From the NCBI RefSeq assembly GCF_029784165.1, contig NC_073695.1, positions 98,933,485 through 98,997,484 on the forward strand: DNA of 64,000 nt, read 5' to 3'. Origin of the DNA: Wyeomyia smithii. Lineage: Eukaryota; Arthropoda; Insecta; Diptera; Culicidae. Shown here in pieces: positions 12,083-21,430 of the stretch. Each line of letters begins with the position of its first letter. Within the stretch, counting starts at the first letter, position 1. The notes under the pieces were generated by a model. The model made no database searches and was not told the origin of the DNA. It worked only from the letters and a program-made list of their open reading frames with translations. The position numbers and the translations under genes were made by a program.

Positions 12083-12423
12083 TGCGAGATGACCATTTAA
12101 TATGACGCACGTGCAAGCAGAAATGTACCGTGATTGTGATTGGTGGCAGACAGTTTTCTCTCCAGCCAGCAAACGAAAGCGACCGTGAGGCTTGATCATC
12201 ATATAACGACTGTACACAATGGAATGGCCCCCAACCATGAATTGATTTTTGAAGGTTAATTTTTAACGCTTACAATCAGTGAAGATAAATATGGGCTGTG
12301 TATCATGTCATTCACAATGTTTAAGTATTTTACCCAAACATTCTTAAAATAACGTGAAATGCAACCGGTCAATGAGCTAGTAGTTATCCAATCCATCAGA
12401 AATTTTATCGCCTCTAATAAACT
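12083..12423. other. Short intergenic spacer
   Basis: Lies between the hAT element and the TTAA element. No gene or repeat recognised. Confidence 0.45.
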
Positions 12424-12427
12424 TTAA

Positions 12428-13079
12428 GGGGTTATGTACCTTTTTAGTATTCACAAAATCGAAAAAAAAATTATTGCATTATCTTTAAGAACATTTTTAC
12501 AAATTTACATAAAGATCTGAGCAATAGGAAGAAAGTTAGAGCGATTTGAAACGCGCCTCGTCACGGCGACATAAGCTAAACTTGAAACTATATGCGCGTT
12601 TATCTCGGAATGGTTTTTCTCAAAAAATGACTTTGCCGTGTCTGCGATTGCGGTCAAACTACTGAACCGATTTTCTTAATTATTTTTTTTTAATGTTCGT
12701 TATTAAATCCCCCGGTTGAATGATCGTTTTTTGATACACGAAGGTTGACTTTGCCGAAGCAAAGCGTTCCCATATGCACTAAAAACAAAATACTTATGAA
12801 AATGATCGTTCAGATACCCGGCACACTTGTAAACTAATGAAATAAGTTTTTTGATTTCAGTTAATCTGCTGGGTCACTATCGTAAACACCGCAAACCTTT
12901 GCAAAAAAAAAAAAAACAGCGTATCGGGGAAACAATCAGTACTCCACAAACAATTGGTATTTCTTATGAATATAGAACTTTCAGAAAGTTACTACGTTTA
13001 TGCAATAAAAAAGGTGCTACACACCCTAAAAATTTCCAAACTTTGCTCTTTTTTCTCGAGCAAAAAGGTATATAACCTC
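12428..13079. mobile_element. piggyBac-like MITE (TTAA target)
   Basis: The element is flanked by TTAA at 12424-12427 and 13080-13083. The termini GGGGTTATGTACC and GGTATATAACCTC are imperfect inverted repeats of 13 bp. TTAA duplication with G-rich 13-bp termini is characteristic of piggyBac. The 652-bp interior has no transposase motif; one open frame (12851-13075) looks random. Confidence 0.8.
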
Positions 13080-13289
13080 TTAAATGGGCTCGATACATCA
13101 ATGCTGCACGATATCATGAAAATAAAAATTTGAAATTCTTTTCGGCTTGACCCGTTCCAGAAGTTGAAGAAGTTATCATTTGTTTATGACACAAACCGCG
13201 AGACCGCAACGAAACCAATGCTGACTAAAACTTCAATTTTTCATGTTTTGATTTATTATATATTAATTTTTGTTTGCTTCAGCTTATAT

Positions 13290-13618
13290 TTAAAAATACC
13301 GTGTAAATTCCGAAGGGTGCGTAAATTTTGAAATCCGCGTAAAATGAGACCTCACTTTTTGAAAAAGACATTGTTATTTTCACCTGCGAATCAAGATGAA
13401 AATTTAACGGTTAGATAAAATTGGGGAATATTCGGCAATTGTATCCTGGAAAGGCAACCGAAACTCTGAATGAACGATAAAAAAATGAAAAACCATAAAT
13501 AACATATCGCATAAAAACCGTTTTTTTTTTTTAATTCGCGTAAACTCCGAATTTCGCAAAAACCCGTCTAAATTCTGAAATCTGTCCAAAAATATCCGCG
13601 TAAAAAGCGCTTTCAGTG
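13290..13618. mobile_element. MITE, TACGCGG-TIR family, degenerate copy 3
   Basis: The right end (CCGCGTAAAAAGCGCTTTCA to 13618, followed by TA) matches the TACGCGG family. The body contains the same run of CGTAAA/CCGCGTAA units. The left terminus has decayed and its position is approximate. Confidence 0.6.
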
Positions 13619-13929
13619 TATCTGGATTAAGCAAACGATAGCGTTCTGGGTAGGGCAGTACGATATCAGAAGTTGTCACCAAGGAAGGACTCGAAAAGCC
13701 ATACGTATGATTCACAATAGAATGGTTGGTTGTAATAGCTACTATCCATGACTATCCCGTAAAAAGAATAGATAAACCTCTAATCTGAAGTATCACGCGA
13801 CCCGAGAAATGAATGGCAGGATGGGTTAACAAATGGCCTACCGCGAACGGAAGCAGTGGAACACCAGGGCATCTTCCACTGCGTTAAGCGGAGCTATGAC
13901 GCAACGAACCCATATTTCCCTAGCTTTTC

Positions 13930-14730
13930 GTGGGGTTTACATGGGCAATACAAACACAAATAACTTCAACAAAATTATTGAACAGGAAACGAAAGAAGTG
14001 GTCGAATGAACACTCCTTGATGGAAGCAGGGTTTAACCTTCATAGCTATTCGCTACAAGGCTGCTCATCCGCCCTCTCCATAATTCTCGATTCCCCAAAG
14101 GAGACAGACGAAGACGCACCTTCTAGGCTACCTGATCCTCGTAAGGAGGAAGTGAAGCGTCTTTTCAACGCACAAAAGCGCAGGTACGCGGCATATCTGA
14201 AAGAAGGCCACTCAAGGGATGCTCGCCATCCGACCGGCCAGACCTACAAGGTCACGCTGCTGTTAAGCGGTAACGATGTCCCGTCTCAAAACACCAGTGC
14301 CGATCGTCCGGCGAACAAAAAATCTCGTAATGGAGATGGTCCCTCGGTCTCGAGACACTCGGTAGGAGTTGCCTGCAGGAAAATGTATTCGATCCTGGAT
14401 CGAATTGCGGTACTAGACTCTACACTATTGAGGCCTAAGCTCAGGAGTTGCTATTTCAAACGCGGCTACCTTTACTTGGCCCGCGCCAACAAACAACAGC
14501 GAAACGGTTGTGTGGCTGGAGAAGACCACCCCAGACTAACACCCAGGGAAGGAGCACAACTGCGTATTTGCAACACGGATAACCTGCCGAAAGCGATCCT
14601 GTTCGCAGGTTATTTTTCGAACAGCGTGGATACTTCAAACGAGAAGATACTGCAACGAGAATTAAGATACATACAGAACGATCAACTTAGTTACACCACT
14701 TGCTCAATGCAACCCTGCAATGGAAGATAA
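13930..14730 (+). pseudogene. ORF1-like protein of the LOA-type element
   Basis: A 266-codon open frame. The N-terminal half is basic and includes KRLFNAQKRRYAAYLKEGHS; the C-terminal half carries LRSCYFKRGYLYLARAN and ICNTDNLPKAILFAGYFSNS. This matches my recollection of ORF1 proteins of LOA-type retrotransposons (a KRGYLYLAC-like block, then a DLPKAxxFxGYF-like block). Such proteins bind element RNA. Its carboxy end is followed after about 110 bp by the inverted-repeat insertion. The first part may include vector or untranslated sequence, because no upstream boundary is visible. Confidence 0.55.
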
Positions 14731-15476
14731 AGTACCTCAGACGGCTAGAAATAGCTTGATGCTTCAACCACTCCCGATTCACAATCCCGTGAGTGAAAGG
14801 AAGGTGGTTCCGCAGAAAACTCCAAGGACCTACCTTGAATCTGTATCAGACTAACCGTTGTAGCGGTTGACCGCTACCGTTCCGTTCCTTTTCGACCAAT
14901 CAGAGCACAGGGGTCGACCGTCGCTTGTTGTTGTTGTAAAAAATAGAATTATTTCTATTTTTTCCGCCAACCGTTCCCAACGGTTAGCGACTGCTGTCAT
15001 TGACATGGCAAAGGCAAACGTGCCTCTTCACACCTACACAAAGTCACATAGAGAGACTCATCGAATAAAAATGTGTGCTTCTCTTTTTGGCACACACGAC
15101 AGCCAGTCAAAACATTAATAGCACCGGCAACGCTGCTTGGCGATGTCAAATTTCGACCAACGGGAAAGAAAAACAAGAAGTTTTATTTTGATTTTGCGCC
15201 ACTTGTTTTTATCAAATCTGTGTATTTCATTTGCTAAAGTTAAAACTCAACAGTGTAAGTGAAAAAAACTTGACCGTTCGTGTTCCTCTGAAGAAACATA
15301 GTCAAACGGTCGGACTCAGCTGTTTTTTTCCTGCTGCGATTGCGGGTTTATGTCGTGTTTGTGTAGTGCCGTAGTGTTTGGTGATGCTAACTCACGCAAG
15401 GAATTCATCTTCAGCTTCCAGTACGGTTTTGTAACATGACCGTTGAAGGAAATCCAGCGAATAAATTGGACACCAA

Positions 15477-15982
15477 ATGCGGTCGTCCTCTGGAAGTTAC
15501 CGTTCATATGAAGATGAATTGCGAATTACCCGTTACTCTGATAATCATGGATTTCTGACGGTGTTCGCGTATGTATCCGGGTTCGGAGCACGGCATCGGC
15601 GCTGGTATCGACTGCATTGTCATGTCCTTCGCTATTGGACCAATCCTGATGATGAAAAACGATTTGCAGAAGTGCGCTGCACTCAGAAAGTAACTATTAC
15701 GCCGAGACTGGTATGCTCTCGATTGAACAAATTATTACAATTTCGGCGTCCAGCATCGCCGGATGATGTTGAATCGCTGGTACTAGCAAAGCAAGGCAAT
15801 ACTGCTATACAGTGGTAGGTTTGCGTGAATATATGGCTTTCACCGGATACTAATACGTCGTTCTATATTTTTACAGGTATTTGCTCCCAGCTGATTGTTG
15901 CGACGAGTGGTGTGCTCATCTTAATAAAACACTTGCTCTGCTTGAAGCCTGGGGACAGACCGATAGCAGTACTAGTTGCTAA
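15477..15982 (+). pseudogene. Anillin (scraps) C-terminal PH-domain fragment, two exons
   Basis: Exon one (15477-15814) reads DNHGFLTVFAYVSGFGARHR, then RYWTNPDDEKRFAEV and VTITPRLVCSRLNK. These are the hallmarks of the anillin PH domain (GFLTxFEDVSGFGxWHRRW, YWxYPDDEK). A 62-bp intron (15815-15876) has GTAGGT, a TACTAATAC branch-like site and TTTTTACAG. Exon two (15877-15982) continues in frame with WYLLPADCCDEWCAHLNKTL, LLEAWG and a stop, as expected for the anillin C-terminus. Anillin is the actin/septin/Rho scaffold of the cytokinetic ring and its PH domain binds phosphoinositides and septins. Upstream, the frame does not continue into the AH domain, so only the end of the gene was captured. 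Retention of the intron indicates capture at the DNA level. W-to-R/Y changes within the conserved GFGxWHRRW block suggest decay. Confidence 0.85.
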
Positions 15983-16306
15983 ATACGTTGAATCTGCTTC
16001 ATATTCATATGTTTTCTGTACAGTTGCCATTGTTAGTAGTATGATTATTAGTGAGTTAGTTGGTAGTGGTAGTATCAGTTAGTTATTTATTAATATTATG
16101 AAAATGAAAATGAAGTGAAAATTTTAAACAAAAATTGAATTGAAATAAAACTCAAACCTAATCTTACATTTATCTTTTACTGACTATATTTGAGAATTGC
16201 AACGATTTTTTCGGAACTTATTCGACATATTTTTATTGCCACTTCTCAATGAGCTCTTTGCCGATTCCCGATCTTGATGAAACATTAACTTTAGAAGACA
16301 TTAACA

Positions 16307-16522
16307 TTAACTCTGAGTGCAGCGCACTTCTGCAAATCGTTTTTCATCATCAGGATTGGTCCAATAGCGAAGGACATGACAATGCAGTCGATACCAGCGC
16401 CGATGCCGTGCTCCGAACCCGGATACATACGCGAACACCGTCAGAAATCCATGATTATCAGAGTAACGGGTAATTCGCAATTCATCTTCATATGAACGGT
16501 AACTTCCACAGGACGACTGCAT
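16307..16522 (-). pseudogene. Inverted partial copy of the anillin fragment
   Basis: The minus strand reads the same block as 15477-15687 (GFLTVFAYVSGFG, YWTNPDDEKR) up to AEVRCTQ, where the inverted repeat ends. It differs from the other arm at a few positions (for example the codon after the initial Met). It is the other half of a potential hairpin. It has no independent stop, intron or poly(A) context. Confidence 0.8.
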
Positions 16523-17324
16523 TTGGTGTCCAATTTATTCGCTGGATTTCCTGCAACGGTAATGTTACAAAACCGTACTGGAAGCTGAAGATGAATTCCT
16601 TGCGTGAGTTAGCATCACCAAACACTACGGCACTACACAAACACGACATAAACCCGCAATCGCAGCAGGAAAAAAAAGCTGATTCCGACCGTTTGACTAT
16701 GTTTTTTCAGAGGAACACGAACGGTCAAGTTTTTTTCACTTACACTGTTGAGTTTTAACTTTAGCAAATGAAATACACAGATTTAATAAAAACAAGTGGC
16801 GCACAATCAAAATAAAACTTCATGTTTTTCCTTCCCGTTGGTCGAAATTTGACATCGCCAAGCAGCGTTGCCGGTGCTATTAATGTTTTGACTGGCTGTC
16901 GTGTGTGCCAAAAAAAAGCACACATTTTTATTCGATAAGTCTCTATATGTGACTTTGTGTAGGTGTGAAGAGGCACGTTTGCCTTTGCCATGTCAATGAC
17001 AGCAGTCGCCAACCGTTGGGAACAGTTGGCGGCAAAAATAGAAATAATTCTATTTTTACAACAACAACAAGCGACGGTCGACCGCTGTGCTCTGATTGGT
17101 CGAAAAGGAACGGAACGGTAGCGGTCAACCGCACAAGGTTAGTCTGATACAGGCTTTAGCCAACCTTAGCTCGCAAAGCTAGGTCTCAAAAACTACTTTC
17201 CGGTACTGGTCATGCGTCTTTCGCTCCCCGCTTACGGCAGGCGAGGCAAGCCGTTGTCGGAGCAAAGGCTAACCAAACCAGCAGTTCTGCTGGTGGTAAC
17301 CGCAACCACAGGCGGATCCAACAT

Positions 17325-17513
17325 GCAATGAGCAGTATCCGCTTCATCTAGGTCTCCAGCGTCCTTAGCAGAAGATTTACTAAAGAGCAATTAACCGTTG
17401 CACTGGTCCAGAAACCGCGGGTCAACAACACGGAGGTTCTTGGCCTCACGAACTCAAAAGATGGGTAAATCTACTCTAACACCCAGCCTGAATCTAGGAC
17501 TGACATTTTGTTG
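17325..17513 (+). pseudogene. LOA-type ORF2, start of the endonuclease
   Basis: Frames read SSIRFI, then FTKEQLTVALVQKPRVNN and VLGLTNSKDG, matching the first endonuclease block of LOA-type ORF2 (an IRFIQxNLQ start, then ALVQEPW-like and GL-rich segments). The frame is broken by stops. It follows the right arm of the inverted-repeat element and is cut at 17514-17527 by the RTE insertion, whose other flank at 24449 resumes the same protein. Confidence 0.65.
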
Positions 17514-17973
17514 AGCACAGTAATCAACTTAGCTTACCAGTCAGCTCCAGGCCGAAGCTCGCCAGCCATGTCGTCTGCGAAGGCCCCGCAGGTCGTCTCC
17601 CACTTGAGCCACCTTGCTCGCTGCGCGCCCCGTCGCCTTGTTCCAGTCGGGTTGTTATCAAGAACCATTTTCACCGGGTTGTCGTCCGACATCCTAACGA
17701 CATGCCCAGTCCACCGTAGTCTCCCGATTTTTGCCGTTTGAACGACGAGTGGTTCTCCCAGCAGCTGATGCAACTCGTGGTTCATCCGCCTCCGCCATGA
17801 TCAATCTTCCATCTGCGCTCCACCACAGATGGTACGCAACACCTTTCGTTCGAAAACCCCAAGAGCGCGTTGGTCCTCCACGAGCATAGTCCAGGTTTCG
17901 TGGCCGTAGAGGACTACTGGTCTGATCAGTTTTTTGTAGATGGTTAACTTCGTGCGGCTTACCTTACCTTACC

Positions 17974-18432
17974 TTACCAAACAGTCCCAAGCCATGGTGT
18001 GGCCTTTGCTGTACGTAAGAGTCGTCTCCATTCCACTCGGTTCATGGCTGCAGTTCGCCAGCTCTGCAGTCTGCGTAGGGTCCGCAGGTCGTCTTCCACC
18101 TGATCGATCCACCTTGCCCGCTGTGCACCTCTCCGTCTCGTCCCTGACGGATTGGTTTCAAGAACCATCTTTACCGGGCTGTCGTCTGACATCCTTACAA
18201 CATGCCCAGCCCACCGCAGCCTGCCTATCTTAGCGGTGTGGACGATAGATGGCTCCCCAAGCAGCTCCTGAAGTTCGTGGTTCATTCGCCTTCTCCACAC
18301 TCCGTTTTCCATCTGCAGTCCACCGAAAATGGTACGCAGTACCTTCCGCTCGAACACCGCAAGGGCGTGTTGGTCCTCCACAAGCATAGTCCATGTCTCA
18401 TGCCCGTAGAGGACTACCGGTCTGATCACCAT
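17974..18432 (-). pseudogene. RTE C-terminal domain after a frameshift
   Basis: A 152-codon frame continuing the RTE protein: VLYGHETWTML, FERKVLRTIFGG and IGRLRWAGHVVRMSDDSPVK, then GTRRRGAQRARW. These C-terminal blocks follow the RT domain in RTE-like elements. A small indel near 18420-18440 separates it from the main frame, so the element would need that change reversed to make a full-length protein. Confidence 0.8.
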
Positions 18433-20707
18433 TCGTCTTGTAGATGGTTAACTTGGTGCGGCGGCGAATTCTACTCGATCGAAGCGTCCTCCGGAGACCA
18501 AAGTATGCAAGATTTCCTGCCATAATGCGCCGTTGAATTTCTCTGCTGGTATCGTTGTCGGCAGTTACCAGTGAGCCCAGGTACACGAACTCATCGACCA
18601 CCTCGATTTCATCACCACCAATTTGAACTCGAGGTGGGAGGTTATTGATACTGTTACTGTCTTCACGTGAACCCCTTCCTTTCATGTACTTCGTCTTCGA
18701 TGCATTGATAATCAGTCCAATCCGTTTGGCTTCAGCCTTTAGTCCGATGTACGTAACCGCCATCTTCACAAAGGCCCGAGCCACAATGTCAATATCGTCG
18801 GCGAAACCAAACAGTTGAACCGACTTTTGGAAAATCGTGCCACTCGTGTTAATCCCCGCTCTTCTAATGACACCTTCCAGGGCAATGTTGAACAGTAGGC
18901 ACGAGAGACCATCACCTTGCCTCAGCCCTCTTCGGGTTTCGAAGGGGCTCGAGAGTGCCCCTGAAACACGAACTACACACATCACTTGATCCATCGTCGT
19001 TTTGACCAACCGCGTCAGTTTGTCCGGAAAACCGTAGTCGTGCATAATTTGCCATAGCTTGTCCCGATAGATTGTGTCGTACGCCGATTTGAAATTGATG
19101 AACAAATGATGTGTGGGCACGTTATATTCGCGGCATTTCTGCATAACCTGCCGAACCGCGAATATCTGATCCGTGGTGGCGCGGGCACCCATAAATCCCA
19201 CCTGGTAATGCCCCACGAACTGCTTCGCAAATGGCGATAGTCGATGGCAAAGTATTTGGGAGAGTACCTTGTAGGCGGCGTTCAACAGAGTGATTGCCCT
19301 GTAATTGCAGCACTCCAGTTTGTCGCCCTTTTCGTAGATGGGACACACAATACCCTCCATCCACTCCTCCGGTACTCGTTCTTCCTCCCAAACCTTGACA
19401 ATGACCCAGTGCACGGCTCTAGCCAGTGTTTCTCCACCGTATTTCAAGAGCTCGCTGGGAAGTTGGTCCACTCCAGCAGCTTTGTTGTTTTTCAGCCGAC
19501 CAATCTCCTCCTTCACCTCCAGAAGATCGGGGGCTGGAATTCTGATGTCTTCTGCTCGTGCACCAAGATCAGTTGCCATACCGTCCTCGCGCTCTACTGC
19601 ATCGCCGTTTAGATGCTCGTCGAAGTGCTGCCTCCACCTTTCGATCACCTCACACTCGTCAGTAAGGAGGTTGCCGTCCAAGCTCCTGCACATATCGGCT
19701 TGCGGCACGAAGCCTTTACGGGAGCTGTTCAGCTTCTCGTAGAACTTCCGAGTGTCGTTAGCTTGGTACAGCTCTTCCATCGCTACGCGATCTCGGTCCT
19801 CTTGCTGGCGCTTCTTCCTTCGGAGGACTGAGTTTTGGCTGTTCCGTGCCTGTTGGTATCGTTCCACGTTCGCTCTCGTGCGGTGTTGCAGCATTCTCGC
19901 CCGTGCTGCATTCTTCTCCTCGACTAACCGTTTGCATTCGCCGTCAAACCAGTCATTTCTATGATTCGGGGCCCTTGTACCTAGTAGCGCTACAGCAGCG
20001 CTACCTATGGCGGATCGGATGCTCCTCCAGCCATCTTCAAGGGTAGCTGCGCCAAGCTGCTCTTCCGTGGGTAGCACTGCCTCCAGCTGCTGCGCGTATT
20101 CCTGTGCAGCCTCGGCGTCCCGCAGTTGCTCAATATTTGGTCGCGGCGTTCGACTTCGGCGGATGTTATACACCGTCGATAGTTTTGAGCGCATGCACAC
20201 AGCTACTAGGTAGTGGTCCGAATCTATATTCGCACTGCGGTAGGTGCGAACGTTGATGATGTCGGAGAAGAACCTGCCGTCGATTAGAACGTGGTCGATT
20301 TGGTTCTCTGTCTGTTGGTCGGGTGATCTCCAGGTAGATTTGTGGATATCTTTGAGGGGGAAGAAGGTACTTCGGACTACCATACCACGGGAGGCCGCAA
20401 AGTTTACGAACCGATGGCCGTTATCATTAGACACGGCATGCAGGCTATCTGGTCCGATTACCGGTCTGTACATTGCCTCCCGTCTTAGCTTAGCATTCAT
20501 GTCCCCAATAACGATTTTCACGTCCCGTCGCGGGCAGCTATCGTAGACCTGCTCCAGCTGCGCGTAGAACGCTTCCTTCTCGTCGTCGGGTCTTCCTTCA
20601 TGTGGGCAGTGCACGTTGATGATGCTGTAATTGAAGAACCGGCCCTTTATCCTCAACTTGCACATCCTTGCGTTGATCGGCTGCCACCCCATCACGCGTT
20701 GGCGCAT
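18398..20707 (-). CDS. RTE endonuclease-reverse transcriptase (main frame)
   Basis: A 769-codon frame. The N-terminal part is an AP-like endonuclease: VIGDMNAK, then ENQIDHVLIDGR and SDHYLVAV. The central part is a reverse transcriptase: LKNNKAAGVDQLPSELLKYG, YRAITLLNAAYKVLS, RRGLRQGDGLSCLLFNI and the catalytic FADD (FGFADDIDIV). Coding similarity extends upstream of the first ATG to about 20990 (KLGTWNCKSLCF, the endonuclease start), so the true start is further 5' or lost. The protein would nick target DNA and copy its own RNA there. At about 18420 the frame is lost and continues as a second frame. FINFKSAYD in place of the usual LFVDFKxAYD and a KLRRE after GDMNA indicate light decay. Confidence 0.88.
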   Translation of the reverse strand: MRQRVMGWQPINARMCKLRIKGRFFNYSIINVHCPHEGRPDDEKEAFYAQLEQVYDSCPRRDVKIVIGDMNAKLRREAMYRPVIGPDSLHAVSNDNGHRFVNFAASRGMVVRSTFFPLKDIHKSTWRSPDQQTENQIDHVLIDGRFFSDIINVRTYRSANIDSDHYLVAVCMRSKLSTVYNIRRSRTPRPNIEQLRDAEAAQEYAQQLEAVLPTEEQLGAATLEDGWRSIRSAIGSAAVALLGTRAPNHRNDWFDGECKRLVEEKNAARARMLQHRTRANVERYQQARNSQNSVLRRKKRQQEDRDRVAMEELYQANDTRKFYEKLNSSRKGFVPQADMCRSLDGNLLTDECEVIERWRQHFDEHLNGDAVEREDGMATDLGARAEDIRIPAPDLLEVKEEIGRLKNNKAAGVDQLPSELLKYGGETLARAVHWVIVKVWEEERVPEEWMEGIVCPIYEKGDKLECCNYRAITLLNAAYKVLSQILCHRLSPFAKQFVGHYQVGFMGARATTDQIFAVRQVMQKCREYNVPTHHLFINFKSAYDTIYRDKLWQIMHDYGFPDKLTRLVKTTMDQVMCVVRVSGALSSPFETRRGLRQGDGLSCLLFNIALEGVIRRAGINTSGTIFQKSVQLFGFADDIDIVARAFVKMAVTYIGLKAEAKRIGLIINASKTKYMKGRGSREDSNSINNLPPRVQIGGDEIEVVDEFVYLGSLVTADNDTSREIQRRIMAGNLAYFGLRRTLRSSRIRRRTKLTIYKTNGDQTGSPLRA

Positions 20708-21430
20708 CTTACCCAGTACTATGAAGCCGGTTCCCAGCTCGCTGGTTGTGCCACAGCTCTGGTAGAAAGTAGCCGCCCGGTGCCCGCTTCTCCATACCTT
20801 CTGTCCTGTCCAACAAAGTTCCTGCAGCGCTACGACTTCGAAGTTGCGTGGATGTAGCTCGTCATAGATTATCCTGTCGCATCCTGGAAAGCAGAGCGAT
20901 TTGCAGTTCCATGTCCCAAGTTTCCAATCGTAGTCCTTATTTCGTCGCCTAGGTCTATGCCGATTGTTCCGATCCGTATTATCTCTTACGTTGTTTGTAA
21001 CATGTTGTTTTCCGGAGCGGCTTGTTGGGCCTTCCCCAACCCCCTGTCTCGCCGGGGGACCATCGTGTCAGCTCTGTTTAGAGTCCCACGCTGCCACCAG
21101 GACGTTGATCAGCCACTCCTAACATGGAGATCAGACGCTGTTTTGAGCCACACCATCTTGGTGAACAGACGCTCAGGTTGGCGAAGCATTTCCTCTACCG
21201 CCGGAATATGGTTTACGCGCCAACGATCGCGTCGCACCTTTTCACTTAGCTAGTGTCGGAAGACAACATTGCCCAGGCAACACCAACCAGTTGTATCCAT
21301 GTTCCAACCGGCAGTCTAGTGTAATCATATGACTCGCGGAGGTGTGAGATAGGAACTTGTGCGGGCCGAAGCTATGTTTGACGCTCCTTCCAGGTTGTCA
21401 ACTCACCATTTGTTGACTAACTTCGTGCGG

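Larger units (their letters stand above)
14841..17152. mobile_element. Long-inverted-repeat element carrying an anillin gene fragment
   Basis: Arms of about 845 bp (14841-15687 and 16312-17152) are reverse complements of each other with a few percent divergence. The outer ends are CTGTATCAGACT and AGTCTGATACAG. The inner part of each arm contains the same piece of anillin coding sequence. The 624-bp loop contains the rest of the anillin C-terminus, an intron, the stop and an AATAAA at 16144. The unit sits inside the LOA ORF1/ORF2 junction. I could not find a matching target duplication, so boundaries may be off by a few bases. A transposon with long termini that has captured a host gene piece (Pack-MULE-like) is the simplest reading, but the superfamily is not proven. 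Confidence 0.8.
17958..21417 (-). mobile_element. RTE-type retrotransposon, younger full-length copy
   Basis: A minus-strand element of about 3.46 kb flanked by a perfect 13-bp duplication TAACTTCGTGCGG (17945-17957 and 21418-21430). Its 3' end, at the low-coordinate side, is a short GGTAA tandem repeat (TTGGTAAGGTAAGGTAAGG) rather than poly(A), as is common for RTE-clade elements. It encodes an endonuclease-RT protein (18398-20990) with a frameshifted C-terminus (17974-18432). The name RTE is based on the simple-repeat tail, the single main ORF and RT motifs; Aedes JAM1 is a known member of this clade. Confidence 0.88.

Noticed and set aside
13404..13715. 103-codon open frame on the minus strand
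   Set aside because: It spans the TACGCGG MITE end and flanking sequence, includes a Lys-rich run from poly-T and has no motifs.
15316..15507. The 63- and 88-codon frames at 15316-15507 (minus) and 16492-16758 (plus) as genes
   Set aside because: They are the same sequence in the two arms of the inverted repeat, antisense to or flanking the anillin fragment, without recognisable motifs.
14841..17152. Assigning the anillin element firmly to MULE or Foldback
   Set aside because: No 8-11 bp target duplication was found at 14841/17152 and no transposase is present, so the superfamily remains open.
19244..21253. Many plus-strand open frames of 60-130 codons between 18.2 and 23.7 kb
   Set aside because: They lie antisense to the minus-strand RTE coding sequence and show none of its motifs; they are shadows.
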